This document shows positions 49,810 to 56,001 of a stretch of DNA of 64,000 bases, piece after piece. Position 1 is the stretch's first letter, and every line of letters begins with the position of its first letter. Position numbers and translations under genes: made by a program. This stretch comes from an uncultured Oscillibacter sp. (lineage in GTDB: Bacteria > Bacillota > Clostridia > Oscillospirales > Oscillospiraceae): positions 16,952 to 80,951 of the forward strand of contig CAJKKQ010000011.1 of the NCBI GenBank assembly GCA_905200545.1, read 5' to 3'. The notes below the pieces were generated by a model, which did not search any database, was not told the DNA's origin, and was given only the letters and a program-made list of their open reading frames with translations.

Positions 49810-50249
49810 CCAAAACCGGACAAAGGGTGCTCTCCATGCTCCTGTGGAGCTGGGGAGGGACCGTGTATTTCCTGTTGGAAGTGGTCTTCAAGACCCTGCG
49901 GGGAGAGCCGGAACAGATCAGCTGGACCATGCTGGTGCTGGCTGTGATCCTGACGATCCCGGTGGAACGCTGCGGCGAGCAGCTGCCCTGGGAAGTTCCC
50001 CTATGGCTCCAGGCCCTGGCCTGCGCGCTGCTGGTGACCGCCGTGGAGCTGGTTGCGGGGGTAATCCTCAATATCTGGTTGGGCCTGGACATTTGGGACT
50101 ATTCCCATCTGCCGTTCAATCTGTGGGGCCAGGTATGTCCGCAGTTTGCGGCGGTGTGGTGGTTTTTGTGCCTGGTATTTATCCCTGCATTTGACTGGCT
50201 GCGCTGGTCCGTGGAGGGCGGGCAGCGGCCGAAGTACAGATTGATGTGA
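49806..50249 (+). CDS. Multi-pass membrane protein (ABC-transporter type IV-like)
   Basis: A 147-residue protein with about four membrane segments (SMLLWSWGGTVYFLLEVVF, TMLVLAVILTIPVE, LQALACALLVTAVELVAGVIL, FAAVWWFLCLVFIPAFDWL). The pattern matches my memory of the putative ABC-transporter type IV family. It lies between fibre and holin genes, so a lysis-related or second-holin role is possible. Confidence 0.6.
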   Translation: MTKTGQRVLSMLLWSWGGTVYFLLEVVFKTLRGEPEQISWTMLVLAVILTIPVERCGEQLPWEVPLWLQALACALLVTAVELVAGVILNIWLGLDIWDYSHLPFNLWGQVCPQFAAVWWFLCLVFIPAFDWLRWSVEGGQRPKYRLM

Positions 50250-50279
50250 CCGGCGGAGAGCCGGGGAAAGGAAAGACAT

Positions 50280-50807
50280 ATGGATGACATGACGTTACTG
50301 GGTATCAAAGCGGGGATCTCGGCGGTGCTGGCGGCCCTGACCGCCGTCTGGGGATGGTTCGGCTGGCTGGTGGTGGCCTGGGTGCTGCTGATGCTCTCGG
50401 ACTGGCTGATCGGCAGCGCAGCGGCCGCCAAGGAGGGGCGCTGGGCCAGCTCCAAGATGCGGGAGGGTGCCTGGCACAAGGGCGGGATGATCCTGGTGGT
50501 GGCGATCGCTCTGGTGGCGGACTGGCTCATCGGGACGATCATTGCCAATATCCCGGGCATCACGCTGCCGTTTACGTATTCGGTACTTCTGGGCCCACTG
50601 GTGATTGTGTGGTATGTGATCGGAGAGCTGGGCAGCCTTGCGGAGCACGCTGTGACCTTCGGCGCTCCGGTACCCGGATGGCTTACCCGCATTCTGGAGA
50701 TCAGCAAAAACGCTGTGGACACCGCCGGGGACAAGCTCACCGGCGGGGAGGAACAGGCCGTATCTGCCGGTGACGGCAGCGGAGATACAGAACATATGGA
50801 CGAATGA
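50280..50807 (+). CDS. Phage holin (toxin-secretion/lysis holin family)
   Basis: This 175-residue protein has three to four membrane segments (AGISAVLAALTAVWGWFGWL, VAWVLLMLSDWLIGSAAA, MILVVAIALVADWLIG, LLGPLVIVWYVIGELGS), an arrangement typical of the holin family near phage lysins. The C-terminal tail is polar. It makes the membrane holes that release the lysin. GAAAGG precedes ATG 50280. Confidence 0.85.
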   Translation: MDDMTLLGIKAGISAVLAALTAVWGWFGWLVVAWVLLMLSDWLIGSAAAAKEGRWASSKMREGAWHKGGMILVVAIALVADWLIGTIIANIPGITLPFTYSVLLGPLVIVWYVIGELGSLAEHAVTFGAPVPGWLTRILEISKNAVDTAGDKLTGGEEQAVSAGDGSGDTEHMDE

Positions 50808-50821
50808 AAGGAGTACATCAA

Positions 50822-51370
50822 ATGAGCGAAGTCAAGAATCCCAGAGAGATCATGGACAAGATTTTTCACAATCTGACTATCGGTGAGATCAGCGTGGACG
50901 AGGCCAATCAGCAGATGAAGATCAACGGCATTGGACTCAACCTGAATCCCACCAAGCACATGTTCACGCCCAAGGAGCTCCTGGAGGCCGTGGGCGGCGA
51001 TCAGCCGGACGGCATGGGCCTGATGGACGACGGCATCGGCGTCTACAAGGCCCGGGTCATCCAGGGGAAGCTGGAGTTCAAAGCATTTGAGCTGCCTGCA
51101 GGTTGGTCCTCTGAGGGCTGGAATCCTGGAAACTACTACTTCCACATCGCCGGTGAGAAGTACTGGGTGGAGAAGGACGGCGAGACGCTGGTCCATTATG
51201 AAGGTCAGGACAACCAGCCCTATACGCCCCCTGCCCAGGACGGTCCCGACACCCGGAAGCGGCCCGACTTGGCGGGCCAGGTGGGCGTGCCCAACGGCAA
51301 GTACCTGAGCGACTACAACCAGTTTGGCTATCACATCCGCTCTGTGCTGGCCAGCACCGTTGAGAACTGA
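50822..51370 (+). CDS. Hypothetical phage protein between holin and lysin
   Basis: A 182-residue soluble protein (MSEVKNPREIMDKIFHNLTI...GYHIRSVLASTVEN) with an aromatic-rich middle (GWSSEGWNPGNYYFHIAGEKYWVEKDG). ATG 50822 follows AAAGGAG. I do not recognise the family; its place suggests a virion or lysis accessory protein. Confidence 0.6.
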   Translation: MSEVKNPREIMDKIFHNLTIGEISVDEANQQMKINGIGLNLNPTKHMFTPKELLEAVGGDQPDGMGLMDDGIGVYKARVIQGKLEFKAFELPAGWSSEGWNPGNYYFHIAGEKYWVEKDGETLVHYEGQDNQPYTPPAQDGPDTRKRPDLAGQVGVPNGKYLSDYNQFGYHIRSVLASTVEN

Positions 51371-51378
51371 GACATATC

Positions 51379-51411
51379 AAGAGCCGGAGGCCTCTGGGCT
51401 TCCGGCTCTTT
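51379..51411 (+). terminator. Hairpin between 50822 gene and lysin gene
   Basis: AAGAGCCGGA pairs with TCCGGCTCTT; only a short T-run follows, so termination may be partial. Confidence 0.55.
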
Positions 51412-51429
51412 GCAAAAAGGAGGATAGCG

Positions 51430-52887
51430 ATGCAATTTGCGGCAACGTATCCGCTGGCGGAGATCCGGCGGATCCAGATCTATCACAACACCAAGGGCTA
51501 CACGGAGCGGGACCTGGACAAGATCCTGGCGGAGACCGGCGGCAGCTTTATCTTCGGCGGCCCCATCTTTTTGAGCAACCTGCAGGCCTGCTGCCATCTG
51601 CGGGGGGACGGCGTCACCTACTGCGCTCCGGACTATCAGGCGTGGGGCATGGCCTGGAGCGATGACGCCCAGGACTATGGCTGCCAGCTGCTGCCCAGCG
51701 ACAAGGACAACCACATTGAGTGCGTCCATCTGATCGTGGGCGGGGAGCCGGTGGAGAAGCTCCACTACCAGCCGGATATGAGTGGAGAGCGGCCTCGGCA
51801 GGCCATCGGCAGCAAGGAGGGGCGTCTCGCCTACATCGTCACCCAGACGGCATACACGCCGGAGGATCTTCGGGATGTGCTGGTGGCCGCCGGATGGGAC
51901 GCAGCCATCATGCTGGACGGCGGCGGCTCCGTGTGCTACCGGGACCGGACTGGCACGGGCTTTGTGGGCGATGCCGACCGGGTAATCCCGTTCTACATCG
52001 TGGTGCACCTCAAGGCAGATGTGTCCGATTCGGACACCGCTGGGGACTATGTGGTGACAGCAGAGAGCGGTCTCAATATCCGCAGCGGCCCAGGGACGGA
52101 GCACGACAAGGTGGGCGGCTACGCCTACGGCGCCGTGGTGGCCATCCTGGCCGTCCAGGACGGCTGGGGACAGACGGACAAGGGCTGGGTGTCCATGGCC
52201 TATGTGAAGCCCGTAGAGGGATCCCAGACGGGCGTGACGGACAATGGCCTGACTATCATTCAGGACCTGATCCCCTGGGGAAGATCCAATCGCCCGGGCG
52301 GCAGCAATCCGGACACCTACATCACCATCCATGAGACCGGCAACTTTGCCAAGGGCGCCAACGCAGCCGCCCACGCCAGCTGGCTCAAAGGCGACGATGC
52401 GGCGGGGAAGAAGATTTCCTACCACTACACGGTGGACGATCATTCGATCTACCAGCACCTGCCGGATGACGAGCGGGCCTACCACGCCGGCGACGGCGGC
52501 AGCGGCCCGGGCAATGCTAAGAGCATCGGTATCGAGATCTGCGTCAACCAGGACGGGGATTTTGACCAGGCTAGGGACAATGCGGCGGCGCTGGTGCGGC
52601 TGCTGATGCAACGGCACGGCATCCCCCTGGCCAACGTGGTGCAGCATAACCGGTGGAATGGGAAGGACTGCCCCAAGACCATCCGGGCCACGGCGGGCGC
52701 CTGGGAGGCATTCCTGGCCCTCTGCGGCGGGGAGGTGTCCCAGGGCCGGGACACAGAGCTGGAGGCCGCTGTGGACGTCCTGGCGGCCGCTGGGGTGATC
52801 GACAGCCCCGACCGGTGGAAGGCGCTGGAGTACACGGACGCCAGTGTCCGGATGCTGATCATCAAGATGGCGAAGAGAATTACATAA
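51430..52887 (+). CDS. Multi-domain endolysin: NAGPA-like + SH3 + amidase
   Basis: A 485-residue protein. Residues 1-195 resemble phosphodiester glycosidases of the NAGPA type (IQIYHNTKGYTERDL, AYIVTQTAYTPEDLRDVL, AAIMLDGGGSVCYRD). Residues about 205-262 are a bacterial SH3 domain (GLNIRSGPGTEHDKVGGYAYG). Residues about 275-435 are an N-acetylmuramoyl-L-alanine amidase (Amidase_2) with ITIHETGN, SYHYTVDD and HNRWNGKDCPKTIR zinc-site His residues. A helical C-terminal repeat follows. Palindrome copy 10 encodes the first linker (VSDSDT). GGAGG precedes ATG 51430. Confidence 0.88.
   Translation: MQFAATYPLAEIRRIQIYHNTKGYTERDLDKILAETGGSFIFGGPIFLSNLQACCHLRGDGVTYCAPDYQAWGMAWSDDAQDYGCQLLPSDKDNHIECVHLIVGGEPVEKLHYQPDMSGERPRQAIGSKEGRLAYIVTQTAYTPEDLRDVLVAAGWDAAIMLDGGGSVCYRDRTGTGFVGDADRVIPFYIVVHLKADVSDSDTAGDYVVTAESGLNIRSGPGTEHDKVGGYAYGAVVAILAVQDGWGQTDKGWVSMAYVKPVEGSQTGVTDNGLTIIQDLIPWGRSNRPGGSNPDTYITIHETGNFAKGANAAAHASWLKGDDAAGKKISYHYTVDDHSIYQHLPDDERAYHAGDGGSGPGNAKSIGIEICVNQDGDFDQARDNAAALVRLLMQRHGIPLANVVQHNRWNGKDCPKTIRATAGAWEAFLALCGGEVSQGRDTELEAAVDVLAAAGVIDSPDRWKALEYTDASVRMLIIKMAKRIT
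52021..52037. repeat. Dispersed 17-bp palindrome, copy 10
   Basis: Perfect GTGTCCGATTCGGACAC inside the lysin gene, encoding VSDSDT between the NAGPA-like and SH3 domains. Confidence 0.9.
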
Positions 52888-52936
52888 ACAGGTAGAGGAA
52901 GCCCTCTTGCTGAAAGGGGCTTCCTCTACCTGTTTT
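52886..52936. terminator. Bidirectional terminator between lysin and SecB-like genes
   Basis: AAACAGGTAGAGGAAGCCC pairs with GGGCTTCCTCTACCTGTTT around a short loop. It ends the rightward late operon and the leftward TAC operon. Confidence 0.8.
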
Positions 52937-52948
52937 AAAAGTAAGCTA

Positions 52949-53353
52949 TTACTTGTCAGTGTTTAAAACCACATCATCAATAGATAAATTCACAGGTTTT
53001 ATCATTAACGGTGGGAGGCCAGCCATCACACTCATATTGGCAATAATAGACTGCGCATATGGAAAAAGTCGATAGTAGCATGCAACGTGAATTTCTTTCT
53101 TCATTTCATCGCTTGTAATTTCATCACAATCAAAAAAGCCTTGAATCTTTACAAACATAGAAAATTGACTTGGATTTTCTTTTGAAGAGATTTTTTGTTC
53201 TAAGGTTGCGATACAGTGCTTACAGTCTTCTGAATATTGGATGCTGAAAGGAGAATTTACGCCTATATCTAGACTTTTTTGCGTCTCTGGATCGAAATCA
53301 ATTTGCAAGTTTAATTCTGTAACTTTTTGCTGGACTAAATCTACATTAACCAT
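52949..53353 (-). CDS. SecB-like chaperone of a toxin-antitoxin-chaperone system
   Basis: A 134-residue protein with the SecB fold signature: FSMFVKIQGFFDCDE in the strand region and YYRLFPYAQSIIANMSVMAG then LPPLMIKPVNL near the C-terminus, which parallels LFPYAR...PVNF of SecB. Monoderm bacteria normally lack export SecB, but SecB-like chaperones (e.g. Rv1957) accompany some toxin-antitoxin pairs and protect an aggregation-prone antitoxin. It is the third gene after hicA and hicB, 13 bases behind hicB. Composition is far AT-richer than the phage. Confidence 0.85.
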   Translation of the reverse strand: MVNVDLVQQKVTELNLQIDFDPETQKSLDIGVNSPFSIQYSEDCKHCIATLEQKISSKENPSQFSMFVKIQGFFDCDEITSDEMKKEIHVACYYRLFPYAQSIIANMSVMAGLPPLMIKPVNLSIDDVVLNTDK

Positions 53354-53366
53354 ACTGGTCCCCCAC

Positions 53367-53861
53367 TTAACTCATCATTGCAACAGAATTATAGAAGCAT
53401 TTTGGAGCCATCGGGAACTCTAATACTGCTTCACTATTGCTGGTTGTTTCATATTTGAAGAAATGCCCGCTTACCTGATTTACTATATCAATAATACGTT
53501 TAGAAATATACCCAGCGGTTGTGAGCTCGCTATTACGCGAGACAATGGCATCATTAATATACTGATTTAGACTTATTCCTTCTTTTTTCGCGAGCATGGA
53601 AGCTTTCCTATGAACTGCTGGAGATATACGAAGTGTTAGCTTGCCACTATATTCTTGAACATCTTCCACTGGAACCGCTGGAATAGGAATACCGATTTCT
53701 TTAGCGGTTAAGATCCACTCCGTCTCGTTTTCTTCTAGTTCGTGAATAGCTTCTGCCTGGGTTTCACCTTGACCAACACAGCCATTAAGGGAGCTGCTTT
53801 TTGCAATCCAAAAGATATGGTCTTCTACCTGCGTCTGAAACACAGAGAATGGAAATTGCAT
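53367..53861 (-). CDS. hicB: HicB-type antitoxin with C-terminal extension
   Basis: This 164-residue protein has an N-terminal HicB partial RNase H fold (FWIAKSSSLNGCVGQGETQAEAIHELEENETEWI, about 17-50) and a ribbon-helix-helix domain (GKLTLRISPAVHRKASMLAKKEGISLNQYINDAIVSR, about 73-109). The last about 55 residues go beyond usual HicB and contain hydrophobic stretches (SEAVLEFPMAPKCFYNSVAMM). In known TAC systems such an extension is the chaperone-addiction domain; here that is inference. It lies 12 bases after hicA. Confidence 0.85.
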   Translation of the reverse strand: MQFPFSVFQTQVEDHIFWIAKSSSLNGCVGQGETQAEAIHELEENETEWILTAKEIGIPIPAVPVEDVQEYSGKLTLRISPAVHRKASMLAKKEGISLNQYINDAIVSRNSELTTAGYISKRIIDIVNQVSGHFFKYETTSNSEAVLEFPMAPKCFYNSVAMMS

Positions 53862-53873
53862 AGTGATTCCTCC

Positions 53874-54128
53874 TTAACTATCTCTTGCCACTATTATATC
53901 AAATAGATTTCTCAATTCAGTGATGTAAGCCTCCTTGACACATTTTCCATGCTTAGGAATTGGAATGACGGTCCCGCTGAGCTTATCAACTACTTTCATG
54001 GGATGTTTTCCACCGGGAATAACAGTACACCCATAACTTTCAGCAAGTACTCTAATCTCATCATAGGTCATATCATTGCGAACAGGTTTGCTGTAAAACT
54101 TTGCTTTTAGTTTCTCTATCTGTGACAC
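53874..54128 (-). CDS. hicA: HicA-type toxin (mRNA interferase)
   Basis: An 84-residue protein with a dsRBD-like HicA fold: TYDEIRVLAESYGCTVIPGGKHPMKVVDKLSG, where His42 of GGKH is the expected catalytic residue, then TVIPIPKHGKCVKEAYITELRNLF. HicA proteins cleave mRNA and stop growth unless HicB binds them. The start is GTG 54128 with AGGTG upstream. Slightly longer N-terminally than the smallest HicA proteins. First gene of the leftward operon. Confidence 0.87.
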   Translation of the reverse strand: MSQIEKLKAKFYSKPVRNDMTYDEIRVLAESYGCTVIPGGKHPMKVVDKLSGTVIPIPKHGKCVKEAYITELRNLFDIIVARDS

Positions 54129-54162
54129 TGGTATGCACCTGACTTTTCTTCAATATATTAGG

Positions 54163-54191
54163 ATGGTAGCATATTTGCCACTATAATTCAA
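54163..54191 (-). promoter_or_regulatory. Promoter/operator of the HicAB-SecB operon
   Basis: On the minus strand TTGAAT (54191-54186), 17 bases, TACCAT (54168-54163). The spacer carries GTGGCA-AATA-TGCTAC (54166-54181), a likely HicB operator. Confidence 0.55.
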
Positions 54192-54282
54192 GCTCCCACT
54201 TTAATTTAGTTGCACAAAAAGATGCAACAGTGACTGAATTATTTAAAAATTTAGGGAAAAGAATTGGTTCCTGAAAAATAAT

Positions 54283-54405
54283 GAGGCCGCTGTGGACGCC
54301 CTGGCGGCCGCCGGGATCATTGACAGCCCCGACCGGTGGAAGGCGATGGAGTACACGGACGCCAGTGTCCGGATGCTGCTGATCAAGATGGCCAATCACT
54401 TGTAA
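54283..54405 (+). pseudogene. Duplicated 3' end of the lysin gene
   Basis: Encodes EAAVDALAAAGIIDSPDRW and on to MLLIKMANHL then stop. It is nearly identical to lysin gene bases 52762 onward, in the same frame, but has no start or upstream domains. It lies on the other side of the leftward TAC cassette, so the cassette is bracketed by two copies of the lysin tail. Confidence 0.88.
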
Positions 54406-54449
54406 TCATACTTAGAAGTATGTTACAATACATAGCTGTTGTGGCCGCC

Positions 54450-54459
54450 GTAGTGTACA
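54450..54459 (+). repeat. Right candidate integrase arm site
   Basis: GTAGTGTACA matches the core of the tandem repeats at 16759-16782 beside attL. Confidence 0.4.
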
Positions 54460-54497
54460 AAAACGGTGGAATGTATGTGGCGCAGTGGGTTGACCGG

Positions 54498-54562
54498 CCC
54501 CTGCTAAGGGAGTAGGCTGGCTCAAAACCGGCGCGAGGGTTCAAATCCCTCCTTCTGCGCCA
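54498..54562 (+). other. attR: displaced 3' half of tRNA-Ser(GCT)
   Basis: CCCCTGCTAAGGGAGTAGG (54498-54516) and the 31 bases ending in CCA (54532-54562) are identical to attL. Between them a different but still self-pairing variable arm (GCTGG/CCGGC) is present. The upstream sequence does not pair with the acceptor 3' strand, so this is not a working tRNA. Confidence 0.85.
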
Positions 54563-54600
54563 CGTGGCCGCAAAGTTTGCTTTGCGGCCACGTTTTTTTA
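54563..54600 (+). terminator. Host tRNA terminator displaced by integration
   Basis: CGTGGCCGCAAAG and CTTTGCGGCCACG form a perfect stem followed by TTTTTTT directly after attR. It would have ended the tRNA-Ser transcript before integration. Confidence 0.85.
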
Positions 54601-54667
54601 CAGCGAATTTGCAAATGATAGATTCTTCCTAAAGGAAATCTACTTGCAGTATTAGGAGGAAGCGGGT

Positions 54668-55429
54668 ATGGAGTGTGACAAGCTGTTGAATCTGGCCATG
54701 GATCTGGGGTGCAGCCTGATGAAAAGCGGTGCGGAGATCTACCGGGTGGAGGAGTCTGTTTACCGGCTGCTTGCCGCCTATGGAGGAGAGGATGCCCAGG
54801 TATTTGCCATTCCCAGCTGCCTGATCATCAGTCTGCGGGCGGCAGACGGCCATCCTGTTACCCGGATGCGCCGGATCCCCGCTCATGGTACGGATATCGA
54901 ACTTTTGGAGCGGTGCAACGCCCTTTGCCGGAGCCTTTGTAAAACAGTCCCGCCGCTGGAAAGCGCCCAGGAACAGGCCGCTGGCCTGCAGTCCCAGTGC
55001 CGGACTTATCGGCCCGCCCAGACCATGCTGGGGTATGGATTGGCTCCTGCCTTTTTCACCCTGCTCTTTGGCGGTGGATTCCGGGATGGAGTGTGCGCGC
55101 TCCTGAGCGGATTAGCAGTGGGACTCTGCCTGCTGTATGGAGCCCGGTGGTTTGGAAATAACCACTTTCTGCGCACGGTATGCTGCAGCGCAGTTGCCTC
55201 TCTGGTCTCTTTGGTACTGGTAAGGTTGGGACTGGGCGTGAGTGTAGACCTCATTACCATTGGCGTTTTGATGCTGCTGGTGCCGGGCGTGGCCCTGACC
55301 AACGCCATGTGGGAAATCGTGGCGGGGGACACCTATTCCGGTATCAGCCGCACGGCCGAGGCCATTCTGGCGGCTACGGCCATTGCACTGGGGGCAGCGG
55401 TAGGCCTTGGGATTGGCCGGATCCTTTAA
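54668..55429 (+). CDS. ThrE-family exporter, large half (DUF1212 type)
   Basis: A 253-residue protein with a soluble N-terminal domain (LLNLAMDLGCSLMKSGAEIYRVEESV, EDAQVFAIPSCLIISLRA, HGTDIELLERCNALCR) and about five membrane segments in the second half, including LLVPGVALTNAMWEIVAGDT. In split systems this subunit pairs with a short ThrE_2 subunit to export threonine/serine or related acids. AGGAGGAA precedes ATG 54668; its partner follows 15 bases later. Confidence 0.9.
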   Translation: MECDKLLNLAMDLGCSLMKSGAEIYRVEESVYRLLAAYGGEDAQVFAIPSCLIISLRAADGHPVTRMRRIPAHGTDIELLERCNALCRSLCKTVPPLESAQEQAAGLQSQCRTYRPAQTMLGYGLAPAFFTLLFGGGFRDGVCALLSGLAVGLCLLYGARWFGNNHFLRTVCCSAVASLVSLVLVRLGLGVSVDLITIGVLMLLVPGVALTNAMWEIVAGDTYSGISRTAEAILAATAIALGAAVGLGIGRIL

Positions 55430-55444
55430 TGAGGAGGGGAGCAT

Positions 55445-55891
55445 ATGGAAATTTGGTCTGCATATTTGCTGCCCAGTGTATATGCTTTTGCAGCCTGTGT
55501 GGCGTTTACCTTTGTATTCAATATTCACGGCTGGGGAAAGCTCATCTGCGGCGTAGGCGGAGCCATCGGATGGCTGGTGTATCTGCTGTGCGGAGAAGAT
55601 ATCCTGGCGGCGTTCATCGCTGCAGTGAGCATAGGCATTTTCTCAGAGGTCATGGCCCGGGTACGCCGGTGTCCCGTTACCGGATATCTGCTGGTGGCGT
55701 TGCTTCCTCTGGTGCCCGGCGGCGGCATCTATTATGCCATGAGCTACTGTGTGGCGGGGGAGACCCAGCTCTTTCTAAGTGCCCTGCTTCACACCCTGGG
55801 GATGGCTGCAGCGCTGGCGGTAGGCGGGATCCTGGCATCCTCCGTGTTCCGCAGATTGCTCCAACGGGTGGAGCGGCTGCGCAGGAGCTGA
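55445..55891 (+). CDS. ThrE-family exporter, small half (DUF3815 type)
   Basis: A 148-residue protein with four to five membrane segments and the ALLPLVPGGGIYYAMSYCVAG motif typical of ThrE_2. It is immediately downstream of the large half and is surely its partner. GAGGAGGGG precedes ATG 55445. Confidence 0.9.
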   Translation: MEIWSAYLLPSVYAFAACVAFTFVFNIHGWGKLICGVGGAIGWLVYLLCGEDILAAFIAAVSIGIFSEVMARVRRCPVTGYLLVALLPLVPGGGIYYAMSYCVAGETQLFLSALLHTLGMAAALAVGGILASSVFRRLLQRVERLRRS

Positions 55892-55940
55892 GGCTGAAAT
55901 AGCAGGAAGTGCCGTTTTTCGCTTTATTTCGATGAATTGC

Positions 55941-55969
55941 TTGACAGAAAAATCCCGGTGGGGTACAAT
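55941..55969 (+). promoter_or_regulatory. Predicted sigma-A promoter of the symporter-peptidase operon
   Basis: TTGACA (55941-55946) and TACAAT (55964-55969), 17-base spacing, 33 bases before the symporter start. Confidence 0.75.
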
Positions 55970-56001
55970 TTTCCCATTGTTGTTATTTAGGAGGAACATC
56001 T

